From positions 248,001-312,000 of the forward strand of contig NW_024881599.1 of assembly GCF_019059575.1 (NCBI RefSeq): a stretch of 64,000 nucleotides of DNA, read 5' to 3'. This DNA is from Amphibalanus amphitrite (Eukaryota; Arthropoda; Thecostraca; Balanomorpha; Balanidae). This document shows, piece by piece, positions 52,340 through 64,000 of the stretch (position 1 is its first letter; each line of letters opens with the position of its first letter). Below the pieces are notes generated by a model. It did not search any database, was not told the origin of the DNA, and saw nothing but the letters and a program-made list of their open reading frames with translations. Made by a program: the position numbers and the translations under genes.

Positions 52340-54348
52340 GTAAGCTTACAAACAAACGGAATGTCTGCGATGACGGGTGATGTATCATAATATTGTAGGT
52401 ACCTCACTTTGACTTGCCTGTAGAAAATAGATGAGACTCTTTTACATTGTTTTTTTTTTACTTTGGATATTACACCAGTAAAACTCCTTTTGGGCGAAGA
52501 ACGAGCGAGCAAGATAGTGAGCCCTGCGCGTGCGGAAGGGCGGTAGGGCACTTCCAACAGGCTGTGCAAAGCACCCTTCTAACTGGTCGCTAGCGGTGTG
52601 CCAAATTTGAACGCAATCAGCACAGCTGTTCCTGAGATCTGGAAGTGGCACTCTGCACGTTCAAACGGGGTCCAAACTGACGTTTGCACGGCACCCTGCT
52701 AACTAGTCCCCAACCGTGTAACAAATTTGAGTGCAAACGGACCAGCCTGCAGCCGTTCTCGAGATCTGGAAGCACCCCCTGCACGCGCGCATGTGCAGTA
52801 ACACCCTAACCGCAACACATGGGAATGCATTGCCTGGTGGGTGCCCACCTGAGCCCTGTTCGGGTCCGCGCAAAATATTTTGCTGAGTGTGAAGTCACAC
52901 ATGCGATGCTGTCAGCCGCCTGGCTCCGCCCATGCTCTGCCCCCTCTCCGCCGGTTCGCAAAGCCGAGGGCCACGCGACACGCGGCGAACCGTGGCGCGG
53001 ATGGACTGGTGTGTTTCGTTCAGTTACTAAGTAAAATGCGTTCAAATGTGGTTAATAGCAATGTGCCACTGAAAAGAAAGATAATGATACCAAAACAACA
53101 CCATACTAACCACTTACAATAAGAAATATATGAGGGTAAACTTTAATCCGCGCCACTTTCGCCTCCTGCAGCTACTATTTTCTTCTTGCGCAAAACTGAA
53201 AGATTTTGCGCGAGCCTACGTCACACGTGTGACGTCATACGCCGAAGGGCGGAGCTTGGCACCCGACAGACCCCAACTGCGCATGCGTCGTGCAAAATTT
53301 TGCAATAGGATGCGCTGCCCGAACAAGGCTCTGTATGCCAAGCTTCAGCGAAATGGCCCCAGTAATTACCGAGTTATTGAAATGGGAACAAATTTGGCAC
53401 CTCTTCTTTTTGCATTTTGCACGTGCAGTAGGGGTCACTCACATAGATCAAGAGTATCCAACCTTTGGTAGAAGGGATGCAGCTACCCTGCAAAAATTAC
53501 CGCAAGACAATCGCCCAAGCGGCTGCTGAGATATGAGCCTCTCAAAATCACTACTTTTGCATAACAGCTTGAACACCCTTGACTTTTCACGTGGCACGTG
53601 CCACGACGGTCACTACTGAGATGTGTCAAAAGTAGTCAATTACTGGGTAGAAGGGATGGGGCTACCCAGCAAAAAAGACCGCAGGCCAATCGGTCCAGCA
53701 GTTGCTGAGACATAAGCCTCTCAAAAGCGTTACAGGCCGGGCCGCTCATACTGAGATTTTTCCGTTATATTGAAAAGACTTCGCTTCGCTTGCTGCGCTC
53801 GCTCGCTCGTAATAACTGCAGCCAAAACATTGTATCTACTGAAACAAGTTATGACAAATGATGCTTGCTGTCTGACATCTTCCATCTTCAGGCATGCCTA
53901 TTACAACTAAACCAACAGGACATTGTGCTGCTGCTCCAGGTTGAATGGTCACCATCATTTTGAAAGCAGTAGCTCCCATTGGAGTGTACTGACCATGTTG
54001 TGGTAGACTAGAAGGAGTAACCTGGAGGGCCAAAACTGCTGGTGTTTTGAACAACTTAAATTGCCGCCATATTTTTAAGTGGTTTTATCGTCAGGAAGTC
54101 TTGTGAATCACCAGCTAGCACCATTGCTGTATTTCAGGTGTATCATTGTGCTCAGAGTATCACTTAACTGCCGAAGACCTGGTCTATGGATGGGTGGCCT
54201 ACTCATCAGAGAACAAGAGGCCTCCAGTGACAGAATCCAACCTCGAATTGATGGTCAGGGCAAAACTCAGTGGAAAACGGCCATCTGAGTCTTCATCAGC
54301 AAACAACTCGAGGATCAAGATCTACACCAAAGACACCATTGATCAAGC
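52264..54348 (+). CDS. POLA2: DNA polymerase alpha subunit B (POLA2-like), first two coding exons
   Basis: Exon 1 (52264-52339, donor AAAT before GTAAGC) and exon 2 (54138-54348, acceptor TGTATTTCAG) join in phase through a split Cys codon. The product starts MPLADEINEEFGNFCINL, followed by LCSEYHLTAEDLVYGW, a VTESNLELM helix and KLSGKRPSESSS. This matches the N-terminal domain of the primase-polymerase B subunit (the Pol_alpha_B_N type), which tethers the complex in replication initiation. Only about 95 residues are in view; the OB-fold and phosphoesterase-like parts must lie in later exons outside the window. The assignment rests on remembered family pattern. The exon 2 donor (GC before GTATCC) is weak. 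Confidence 0.62.
52564..52790. repeat. Diverged ~121-bp direct repeat in POLA2-like intron 1
   Basis: Two units with TGCA(A/C)(A/G)GCACCCT, ACAAATTTGA-like and GAGATCTGGAAG words are offset by about 121 bp. Probably internal repeats of an unidentified dispersed element. Confidence 0.6.
53434..53725. repeat. Diverged ~174-bp direct repeat in POLA2-like intron 1
   Basis: The words GGTAGAAGGGATG, CTACCC, GCAAAAA and GCTGAGAYATRAGCCTCTCA occur twice in the same order. The second unit is followed by a CGCTCGCTCGCTCG run at about 53783-53812, perhaps the end of an unnamed repeat. Confidence 0.6.
54138..54348 (+). CDS. POLA2: POLA2-like exon 2
   Basis: Starts with GT completing the Cys codon; encodes the TAEDLVYGWVAYSSENKR region. 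Confidence 0.62.
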
Positions 54349-55012
54349 GTATCCTTTTTCTGATTGGGTGTTTTTTGCCAGATGAGCTAGAGGAAGTCTG
54401 AATGTACCTAACCTCACGGATGTCATGATCATGTTACATCATGTGCTTTTGTGTTTTTTTTTTTTTGTTCTTGTTTGAACTGGATCCTCAAAGTTTCCAC
54501 TCCATAATGTCAGATCAATGTAGGAGCTTGAAAAATGTTTAATTTCATTGACTAACTGGTTTCTTTATAGTTTTTTGTTGATAAGTTTTTCTGAATTATT
54601 TTGAATGGATGAGAACAAGGCCATGCTGAGCCGAGCTTGTTGCAGCATCCCCTACTGCCTGAATGGGCATTCCCGGTAGCTGGGGATTGAGATGCCCAAA
54701 TTAAGACGCTCAGCATGCCCATCAAGGTTGGACATTGGACATGGCTGTCCCATTTAACCGACTTCACCTGGCTGCGGCTGTTCTCACCAACTGGAGACCA
54801 TCCCCATAGGTTTCTCATATATTGATCGTGCCAGGGTGACTGGAATTTGGGCTCTCACTTCCGGGAGTCCAACACTCTACTGACTGATGAGTTATGGGGC
54901 TGACTTTTTTTTTGCTTACTGCATAGTGATTAGTGCTGTCTTGACTTATTCATTCAGAAGTCAGCGGTTACAAAAAGTCATCTGGGCATTGCATATTTTT
55001 GGGACATCTTTT
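54349..55012. other. Presumed POLA2-like intron 2 sequence
   Basis: No coding domain or repeat recognised; contains a T11 run near 54460. Confidence 0.4.
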
Positions 55013-55016
55013 TTAA

Positions 55017-55684
55017 CCCACTTCATTTAGGGGGGGGGGGGGGGGAGGGGACTCGGGGGTCGGATGGCCCTTCTCGATTTTTTCGCAAATAACTCGCGCT
55101 AAAAGCGGCCGACCGCGACGAAACTTTCAGTACCCTCGAACTGATCAATTTTTTACATCTACTCTGCAACTTTCATGACATTGCCCGAAATGACCTTTGA
55201 CCTGTGAGTTGTACTTGTGACCTATTTCTCGAGACGGTGGTTGGTCGGAATCGCGATTCGGATTTACGAAGTGGTTTTAGTGCCTTAGTAACATGCTACA
55301 ACGCCGTCAGTGGTGGTTGACGCCTAGTATGGATAGCCGGTAGGACGCCTACTTATTGACCTGACCTGACCTGACCTGACCTGACCCGACCCGACCTGGT
55401 CTAATGCATTCAGACATCATCTGTGATCAAATTGACATGAAATTCGTGATCAGCACCCCGAAAACCCTATACCAGCTTCTTTTTACGAAGTTCTAGTAGG
55501 TCCCGATTTTCCCGACTTTTGGGTCATTGACCTGACTTAGAGGGTCAATCAATGATCTAGGACCTTTAAATTGGGTATCACCGGCTTCCTCTCGTCACGG
55601 GCAACACGCTCGTTTTTCTGCGAAGCTCTAGCTCGATCCGGTGCCGAACGGGGGTCCAACCGACCCCTCCCCTCCCCCTACAGG
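55017..55684. mobile_element. TTAA-type element with TGACC pentamers, diverged
   Basis: Flanked by TTAA (55013-55016) and TTAG (55685-55688). Poly-G inner ends GGGGGTCGGATGGCCC and GGGGGTCCAACCGACCCC mirror those of its relatives, and TGACC pentamers lie at 55357-55396. About 670 bp, shorter than the copies at 3065 and 32785. Confidence 0.68.
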
Positions 55685-55688
55685 TTAG

Positions 55689-58600
55689 ACGCTGTAAAAC
55701 GCCGCACACACAGGCGAAAGTCAATAAGTTATTTGCATAGTGCATGGCTATTGGCTAGTACTTACAATCGTTTTAAATATGCATGCTTTCATCAATTTTT
55801 GCGTTAGTAGTCCTATGTTCTTCATTTTACCAAATCCAGAGTGTCTCTCACGTCGTGTCAATGTCGGTTCACGGACATATGCTGTCTCATCACCCAGCAC
55901 CAAGTTCATGCGTTCTGTGTGGCGCTGCTTTTTTTATAATGACGTCATTTCCTTGACGTGGCGGACTCAGACCTCGGAGTGACCTGTCGGCCGGATCCTC
56001 GCCTCTCTCCGGACAGGTACGTAACACGGCGGCTGCTCTTCCCCTCACAATCCCACTGTAAAAGATGGAAACTAGGCTCACGGTGGTATTTTTATGCTGC
56101 TTCGTTGCATGGAATGCTCCCTTGTTCGTGTTTTGGGCGAACCCCAAAATGCGCCAGACTTCCGAGTGAAAGAGCGCTCTTCGTTTTCGCATTTTGATTC
56201 GTCGTGATTTGTCCATTGGAAGGATTTCATAGAAATTAATGTTCGTATTTACCATCAATTGAGCAATGCAAGCTCAATGAGCATGTTGTTTTATGGCATT
56301 GTGATCGAATGTTATGAAGGGACGGATTGACGAAGCCGGGCCCACGCCAAGCAGTGATGGTGCATTCAATGAACGCCATTAACCGATCGGAATTTTATGG
56401 GCTCTCGGGACCCTGGATGATAAACTTGCACGTACAGCCGTCGACACGTTCCGCATCACTACCTGATCCGCCTGCAGTGCAGTAGCACTCATAAACCATG
56501 AGTAGCCGTGGACCGTCCCCGACAGGGGTCTCGTCCATCCATCGAGCGCCGGAGTGACTCGAACCCCCGCATTCCATCGGTTTTCCAACGTTACATCAAT
56601 TAAACCTCGGGTCGGGCAAAGGTGATAACTCTGATGCGAATACGAATCTTGCTCAATTTCGAAATGCTGCTTTTTGATTTACATGAGCCTTTCTGCACTG
56701 GGGTATGCCACGGATGGACTGCAGGCTAGCCATGACATTCATTTGAACTTTTAGCACCGAAGTCGAATGGGAAATAGATAACTACAACTATCGGACTACA
56801 ACTGCGATTTCATTATTTTGTGGCGAGTGGCGACCTGGCTTTGAAGACGTCACTAATGATTTCGTTGTTGGTCTGATTTTTTTTTAATCTTACTAGTTTT
56901 ATTCATCCAAAGCTGGCGAGGTTTTGGTGTTAGTCTGATTGGTTTCCATAGGTGCGAGACGCGGGCTGCGGCCGCGGGCTAAAATCAGCATCGCGGCAGA
57001 TAACCTGCGTGTCCGGCACGTTTTTTCCGCTTGTATTCCAGCGCCACGGGGCACTGGCGTTGCAGTACGGTACCGTCAGTTCCCCGCCTCCCCGCCAGAT
57101 GGCAGTGACTCACCCGGTTCTGGGCGGGTAGCCCCAGGCGCCGGCGTCTGGTGCCGTCCGGCGGTAATCGGCGGCAAGTACACTCTCTGACACAAACCCT
57201 GTCGATTTTCGCCAATTTTTCGCCGCTAAAACGCGCTGGTGACTCGATTTTTGAGTGACATTTGGAACTTGGACATGTATCGATTTTGTATCAGTGCGAC
57301 ATTGATTTTGCCGTCTGCAAAGTGACGGCCGACCGACCGGCCCCGGGGCCGTCAGGCGCCTTGTCAGCGAGTGTACGAGGCAGGGGTAGTGGCCAGTCCC
57401 AAGGCCACCATCCACTCAGGCGGTGCTCCCCGCGGCGGACGGTTGACTGCGGAGGTCGTGGACCTAATCCGGCCTCTGTCTTGCTCTGACCGGTGCCGCG
57501 TGCGCAACTCTGAGGTGTGGTGCCGTGCCCCGCTCTGCCCCGCAGCCAGCCGTTGTGGGTATAGGTTTAGTGCGTGGTGTTCTTAGATACATGACTAGAT
57601 CTATACTCAACAATGGAGGGTTGTGCTCTCGGCGGCGGCGGCGGCCAGGCTAGAAGACATCTGGAGGTCACCAGGACGAGGAGCGGCGCCCGCCGGCCGG
57701 CCGACACGTCACCAAGATGGAGGTCCCGGAACCGGCCGCGTGGTCGGCACCACCGTGCGGTGGTGCGCGTTCTAGGCTGTGATAGTGATTGATTAGTAGA
57801 TTTATAAGGACTTAGTGCTTTTTGTGCTTTACGTATTTGGCTGAAATGTTTCTTGGAGTCCAGACGTCGTGATTTGGTAATAAGGGTTAGTTTTGATGAG
57901 AAGACATTGCTTTAGTGCTGATAATTTATCGTCTTTCGAGGATATCTCTTTTGATTTATGACGAAGCTTTGGGAAGTGCGATCGTTTCGGTGCGACACTG
58001 CGTTTACCACGTTTTACTTTTTTCTATATGTTCTTTTTTCTATATGTTGCACGATATAGTTTTCTGTCCGTTTTGCCTTTTCTCAGATTTTCCAAGATTT
58101 TTTCCTGCGTTCCAGGTTGTTCAGTCCTTTGGGTTTTTCTGCGTTCCTGGCTTTTACGAAAGTCGTTTTGCTGTGCCATGTTTGTTTTGTGGGGTGCTTA
58201 TCGCCTAATTGAACGTTTGGAGATTTCCCTCGCCGTCTTATTTCTGCTATCTACCCAACCCTACCCTGTCGGCCTCGTGCGGGCGGGGGCGGAGGGGGGG
58301 GGGAGGTGTGTGTGTTGTGGCTGTGGCACTCCCCGGTTCAAAGGCCGACGCTGGTGGTTAGCCCGCCGGCAGCCAGAAGGGCCTGGGACCAGCCCCGTGC
58401 CCAGGCCGCCCGTAACTGTGTGTAAACGTTGTGGCAATGTGCGAAGTCAAGGGCGGGTTCAGCGTGAGAACAGCGTACCCTACAATGCTCTGAAAGGGTT
58501 GCTAGGATAGAGAACTGCGTAGCCAGCTCGCCTGACAGCGCTGGCCCGGACTAGTCTGGAACCGGTCTGCGGCTTTACCGATCTGTTATTTTTTTTTTTA

Positions 58601-60243
58601 CGATGTGGCCGTTGTGTTTCTGCAATGCTGGATGTATATTTGTTTCGAAATATATGGAAAAAATCTCCGGCCTTGTGTTTTCGGAGAGATTTGAATAAGG
58701 CCGAGCCATCTATGATGGCGGCGATTTGGTCGCAAACGATGCGTCTACCGATTCTCAGAAGTCGGAAATTCTGAGAATTCTGCCCGAGATTTGAATGTGA
58801 CGAGTGGTCCCCGGTCGGCCATGGACACTGGACAGTCGGGACCATGCTGCTGAGCTGGTCTCACGAGCCGGGGGGGGGGGGGGGGGCTGGTTCCTTGCGT
58901 CAGCAGAGGCGTGACCAGGGTATGAAAGGAGGGGGAGTGAGTAAGCGGTCTCCGTACTCCTCCAATACTATCAACCGGATCTAAGTGATGCCCTGAGCTA
59001 TCTCCGCTCAATGTCGTGTCGGGGTTACTCCATCGGCCGGGTGATTGACCGGCGTGAGGCTCCGGGTGTGGGCTGGCCGGCCTGCCGCCAGCAGCGCCGC
59101 TGAACAGACCCGGCGGGCGCCACGCTGGCATTCTCAGTGGCATTCTCAGTGGCTGGAGCGGACACCCCGGCCTGCCGTCCGGCTGGCTGGTGGACAGAGT
59201 ACCAAAGACTGGGCAGGAATATGGAGCTCGGTTTGTCCGAGTCTGTAGTAGGACGGAACGATTGGCTTACCTAGGCAATTCTTGTCGGCGGTTGTCGACT
59301 TTATGCCTAATTGACGTAAAAATGGTTATGAATGCTTCTTCTAATTCAACGTTTATTTAGGAGCGGACTGATTTAGTCAATTCATTGTTACGTGCTACCT
59401 GCTTATTTTGTTTCGGACGGTTTGGCTGAAAGTCACAAGAAAATGTAAATGTCATAAGAAGTTTTCATTCGTGGACATAAGTAATCTGCAATCTTACATT
59501 CTTCCGTTCCTCTGTGAGAACTGAGCTTTTTCATCTTCAAATGTTGGCACTAACGGTTTGCTGCTTGTTTGTTAAAAGCGGCTGCCAAGATGTAGCGCGA
59601 TATGTGCTGCGTCGTACCGAAGCTGTTAAGGTAATAAGCTTGTTTCAACAGTTCTTTCTGCATCCCGACAAGCTAGGCATTCCGTATCCGTATTGCCAGC
59701 GAATGCCCGCTGAGCTGCTATTTCTTTTATTTTATTCGAAAGTCCGGTCATAAGAAGCACTGACACAAGATTTTGTTATTCACTTCGAAATGATGTGGTT
59801 TGTGTTGATTGAAGTTGTGGAATGTGAGATCCCTGACGTTTATTACTCTCTGTTGCTAAAAGTTCGTTCGGGTAATCACAATTCACACCTACCGGCAAGT
59901 CTCTGTCTTTGCGGATCGTAAGTGATAATTCCTGTGATGGTTTCGCACCAGCGGCCTTTGCAGAGGTGGCGGCGGTGGCGGTGCCCTCCCGCTCGCTCGC
60001 TGGCCGCCATTGGCCGTGGCCGGCGGCGTCGGCGTCGGACGCCTGATGACTGCCTGGAACCGCCGGCGGCGGCGGCGTCGGCGGGATTCCCGCTCCCACC
60101 GCTCCTTCTCAGAGGGCAACGGCACCAGACGCGCCGCGCGCGCGGGACGCCGGCCGTCCGCTGTCCGCTCCGCCGTGAAGTCGCCGCCCGCCCCGCCCCG
60201 CCCCGCCCGGCTTCTCTCGCCGCGCCGACCCGTGTCGGAGTGG
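55689..60243. other. No gene confirmed; GC-rich patches
   Basis: GC-rich segments at about 55960-56020, 57300-57760, 58850-59200 and 59950-60240 could be first exons or CpG islands. A donor-like CGGACAG before GTACGT stands at about 56016, and a short frame begins ATGGAGGGTTG at 57613. None shows a recognisable domain. If POLA2 is real, this may be its intron 2. Confidence 0.35.
56379..56600 (-). mobile_element. Possible tRNA-derived SINE
   Basis: On the minus strand an exact B-box-like GGTTCGAGTCA (56565-56555) sits in GCGGGGGTTCGAGTCACTCCGGC, a tRNA T-arm-like stretch, followed by about 150 bp of body. I found no clean A box, tail or duplication. Confidence 0.4.
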
Positions 60244-61001
60244 GGGGACCATCAAAGCGTCCAAAACCGCAGCATCCAAAGTACGCAACATCCAAAACCG
60301 CAGCGTCCAAAGTACGCAACGTCCAAAATACGTCCAAAATCGGGTATATAGGGAGCATTCACAACGTCCAAAACCGAAACATCCAAAACCGCAACATCCA
60401 AAAACGTATCATCCAAAAACGCAACATCCAAGGACGCATCATCCAAAGTACGCAACATCCAAAGTACGCAACATCCAAAACCGTTAGGTTAGGTTAGGCT
60501 AGGTTAGGTTAGGTTAGGTTTCCTTTTGCCCGGTAGGCATAAATCAGTAGGTTAGGTTAGGTTAGGTTAGGTGAGGTTAGGTTAGGTTAGGTTAGGTTAG
60601 GTTAGGTTAGGTTAGGTTAGGTTGGGTTTCCTTATCCCCGGTAGGCAAAAATCAGTAGGTTAGGTTAGGTTAGGTTAGGTTGGGTTAGGGATAGGCAAAA
60701 ATCAGTAGGTTAGGTTAGGTTAGGTTAGGTTGGTTTTGGATGTTGCGTGCCTTGGATGTCGTGGTCTTGGACGTTGTGGTTTTGGAGGTTACGTACTTTG
60801 GATGTTGCGTCTTTGGATGTTGCGTTTTTGGATGATACGTTTTTGGACGTTGCGGTTTTGGATGTTTCGGTTCTGGACTTTGTGAATTCCCCCTATAAAC
60901 CCGATTTTGGATGTATTTTGGACGTTGCGTACTTTGGACGCTGCGGTTTTGGATGTTGCGTACTTTGGATGCTGCGGTTTTGGACGCTTTGATACGGACC
61001 C
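60244..61001. mobile_element. MULE-like palindromic element with TTAGG core
   Basis: Flanked by GTCGGAGTGG on both sides (60234-60243, 61002-61011), a 9-10-bp duplication as in Mutator-like elements. The arms are inverted: ATCAAAGCGTCCAAAACCGC at left, and GCGGTTTTGGACGCTTTGAT at right. Both are degenerate tandem repeats of an 11-12-bp TCCAAAACCGCAACA-type word. The core (60483-60740) is (TTAGG)n with CCCGGTAGGCA interruptions. No transposase. A truncated copy sits at 26918-27402. Confidence 0.8.
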
Positions 61002-61011
61002 GTCGGAGTGG

Positions 61012-63426
61012 CCGAGGTCGACCGTTTGTCAGAGGGACGGAAACGCCGGCACGCCGCGCCTTCCCCGCCCTCCCCGCCCTCCCGGCTCCCTCGCTGCCCG
61101 CCGCGGTCCCTCGCTGGACCACCGGACATTCCTCGCTGTGTGAGAGCGATGGGCGTCCTTCGAGCGGCGCGTTCCTTCGCGATGGAGTTTCCACGCGCGC
61201 GCAGGACTAGGCGTGGTCGTGCCGTGGCGACTCGTCCTGACAGCCCGTTTTTACTGGAGAACCTGATGAAACTCACTTTATGGGGCGGTTTAGGACATGA
61301 GCTCCATGTGCGAGCAAATGCATTCCAGGCATTCGGCTTTTCGTGATCCTGGTCTCCGGCTCTCAGTCGAGTTCTCCCCTTCGGTTCCCCGCAAACGGTC
61401 CGATTGTGAAACTTTTTTTCCGCGTTTTTACGACACCTTTCTCTTCGCTTTCAGGCCACACTATTCACTGTTCAGCCCTCTCTCGGGCTATCGCTCGATG
61501 CGAACCCTGGCGCCGTGCGCTTCTTTTCAGCTTCTGATGCGCAAGTTGATGCTTTTGGGTCTCCTATTCCTCTTCTCAAGAAAATTGATCATCTTTTTTT
61601 TGCTGAATATTTATGGTTATCGTGCTCTTCATGGCAAGTCCTCACGGCTTCATTGGGTTTTCATTACATGGCTCTTATGTAAGTGTGCCGTACACATCAA
61701 GCATGCTATGACATTTGGAACTTATCGAGGGCTTCCTGTGGTTCTGTGTGATTGTGTATGAGCGTCAAGTATTGTTATTCCCAGTCTGCCGAGCCTGGCG
61801 ATAGCTGGAATGTTACTAGAGCTGAATAGAATCAATTCTACTTATTACTCGTTTTGTGATGAATTTCGCTCATAAACCATGGGCAGTTAAGCGGGAATGA
61901 AGGGCTGATTAAGCCTGTTTGGCTCACCCTCCCGAACTAACAAAAATTAATGCTGCCGGGAAAGCCTGCTGTGTTACGCCGCCTGTCGGTGCTGCCTACG
62001 CTATTTTCTACGCCACGCTGTTTTCGCGTGGTTGTAGTGTAACTTTTATCTCGAAAATACTCGTTGCGGACGATTTTTGTTGTTTTCCAAGTTACTTTTT
62101 TAATCCTGCATTTGTAAGTTATGGGAACAACGAGGTTATACCAGGAAGATCACGGCTCGGCTCTTATCGGCTACACCATCAATAAATTTGTGTCAGTTTT
62201 TTTCGGAACGTTTCTCCCATTTTCACCGCCGCCCGTCCCCTCCGACCGGGCACGGGTAACCGCACATTACGCAGCGGGGGTGCGTCGTGTCGGGCCCGGG
62301 TCGCTCCCCCTCCCCTCCCCATCATACCATTGCCTCTCCCCCGTCCCTTCCCCCTCCGCCGCCGCCCCTTTCACTGTCCGCTGAATGAGCACAACAGCCA
62401 GGGAGGGGGAGGACGGCGCACATACCGCAGTCGGGCCGCCGCTATTACCCCAGTTCCCACCGGCACGCCGGGTGTTTTTGTGTTTTACCGCTGTTGGCAA
62501 CAGTTTGTCTGTGACGTAACTCCCTCGCTGCAGAAAAAAGTGTAGGTTCTACCTGTCGAATTCTACATACGCGGCGAGTCCGTTTAATCGATATTTTGTT
62601 GTTCTCTTACCTTTGCAGTGTTTCCTCGATGATATGCGAAGGTTTGTCAGGTGATGACCTCAGTAAGGGTGCAATCATTTCCTCTGTTCATAAATTCATT
62701 TCAACCACGTTTTGTGTTTCATCACCCACTAGGAACGCCCATAAACAGCGGCTGCCAGGTCGTATTTCCACAATGCAGGTTCTGCTGCATTTACCCTTCA
62801 TTTTCATCACACCCTGATGAAACCGAGTGTAATCTGACACCGCATGCCCGCGACTCTCCTTGAGCCTTTAGCCCGGGCCGTAATCCCAGCGACTTCCCGG
62901 CAGACGCCAGCCGCGATTCCGGACAAACGAGATTAATTGTTGCCCCCTCCCTCCTGCCGGGGCAGGTGCAGATGCTGAGAACGCCGCCTCGTTCTGTCTT
63001 CTCGGAAGACTATTGGCGTACTCGGCTCGCTAACTCGTGCCGGTCAGGCGAGGTGGCCGGTGGGGTCGCTTGTTTGCCGGTTATGGGGCGCCGTTGTCGG
63101 TTGCAGTTCAGACAACGCTGCGAATTGAGGGATTCTAGATGTAACATAGTTCAGAAGAGGTCACCTACGCCCAATGCCCATGCAAACAGGATATCAGCTG
63201 AAGGTACCTGTCGTACTCTGCTAGAGTTATGGTGCATTGAGTTTAGAATGAAAACAAGAAAGTAAAAAAACAAAAAAAAAGCAAAAAACAAACAATCATG
63301 CGCTATGGGATTTGGAAAAGGATGCAAAGTAGATGCCCCTTTCCTCAACCCGCGCATTGCCCATTGCACGGGGTCGAAATGAGAAGTCGAGGGTCCCTGA
63401 CTGCCTTTTCAATATAAAGAGAATCC
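61012..63426. other. No gene confirmed
   Basis: GC-rich start (61015-61220), then T-rich mixed sequence. Several open frames, including one of 154 codons at 61297-61761, lack domains or a convincing start context. Confidence 0.4.
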
Positions 63427-63430
63427 TTAA

Positions 63431-64000
63431 CCCGGCAGGCGGCGGGCCTACCAGCCACCTTCCGCGCGGTGGGGGGGGGGGGGGCACTTTTTTGCCCCCC
63501 CCCCGTATCTCCGAAACTACTGGACGGATCCGGAATATTCAAACGGCGTTCGATAGCCCTGTCAAATTTGTCGAAGGAAACCAAATTTCATTGACCTCGG
63601 GGTCGCCGATGACGTCACAGGTCAGGTCAAAGATAAAATGTTTCACCGTTCACGGGGCTTCTAGGGAAAGCGCCTATAACACCGAGTAAAACGCATTTTG
63701 TCGAAAATCAGCGATAAGGCGTCAGTTGTCTAGTACATATGCTGCTATTAGAGGTCACTGGTCATACCAGGTCAGGTCACAGGTCAGGTCACCAAGGGTC
63801 ACCACATGAGCCCAACTTTACTAAGGTTATGCGATGCATGTTTTATGGCCAGTTTTTCATTTCCAACTCAATGGTGTTGGTTATAAGACCATCAGGTACG
63901 GTTTAGGTCACTTTCTGGTGGAGGTCAGTTCAAGGTCAGGTCAAAAAAGGTCAAATTTCAAAGTTGATATTTTTGCATAAAATGGGTATCGATTCGATGC
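63431..64000. mobile_element. TTAA-type element, partial (runs off window)
   Basis: TTAA at 63427-63430, then CCCGGCAGGCGGCGGGCC, a poly-G/poly-C stem, and sequence homologous in inverted orientation to 33400-33900, including TTCAAACGGCGTTCGATAGC and GGTCA clusters at about 63763-63795 and 63920-63950. Confidence 0.82.

Noticed and set aside
53836..54054. 72-codon minus-strand frame before POLA2-like exon 2
   Set aside because: No domain recognised and it overlaps the presumed intron and acceptor region on the other strand; too weak to call.
58028..58510. 160-codon frame with CxxC pairs as a zinc-binding protein
   Set aside because: The first half is T-rich, apparently non-coding sequence; the two CxxC pairs are far apart, and there is no start context or recognised family.
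60483..60740. True telomere or chromosome end
   Set aside because: The TTAGG tract is short, interrupted, and lies inside an element with inverted arms and a target duplication.

Overview
The window looks like nuclear DNA of an arthropod, probably a crustacean. The evidence is: spliced genes with long introns, GC-rich exons, TTAGG-type (arthropod telomere-like) pentamer tracts, and a very dense and varied transposon load. I see no marker that fixes the species; a barnacle-like genome would fit but is only a guess. There is no rRNA, CRISPR array or prokaryotic-style operon.

Four host loci can be read. (1) At the left edge, on the minus strand, is a ubiquitin-specific protease gene (1..1314, running off the window), preceded in the same open frame by a retrotransposon remnant. 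(2) On the plus strand, a complete ZC2HC1 (FAM164)-family gene of five coding exons (12485..37828, 499 codons plus stop). Its third intron is 19.5 kb. (3) On the minus strand, a seven-exon zinc-finger gene (45157 down to 40387, 518 codons plus stop). It combines a C2HC and a C2H2 finger with a C-terminal Cys module that looks like a nuclear-receptor DNA-binding domain. (4) On the plus strand, the first two coding exons of what looks like DNA polymerase alpha subunit B (52264..54348); its remaining exons are not seen before the window ends.

The rest is mostly mobile DNA. At 1778..5739 three DNA transposons are nested: a TTAA-type element inside a hAT, inside another hAT, which splits an old LINE. 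Further on are a tRNA-derived SINE with a 15-bp target duplication, a small hAT of TGTCCAA repeats, a palindromic element with a TAACC core, a retroposon, four TTAA-type elements carrying GGTCA pentamers, a MULE-like element with a TTAGG core, and a full-looking two-ORF LINE (about 46.6-51.05 kb).

The most striking object is a 15.1-kb foldback transposon (16167..31281) inside ZC2HC1 intron 3. It has about 150-bp terminal inverted repeats, an 8-bp target duplication (CCTATGAG), and two opposed arrays of a 143-bp satellite, about 54 units on the left and 13 on the right. Each unit carries three exact TCAAGGTCA sites, the extended half-site of FTZ-F1/SF-1/ERR-type nuclear receptors, so one intron holds roughly 200 sites. 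Because the arrays are opposed, the ZC2HC1 pre-mRNA could form a hairpin with a stem of up to about 2.3 kb. The array has exact arithmetic: repeat spacings equal whole numbers of 143 bp plus whole numbers of a 162-bp spacer.

Long stretches at about 8.4-10.5, 11.6-12.5, 31.3-32.8, 37.8-40.4, 45.2-46.6, 51.1-52.2, 55.7-60.2 and 61.0-63.4 kb hold no gene that I can support.
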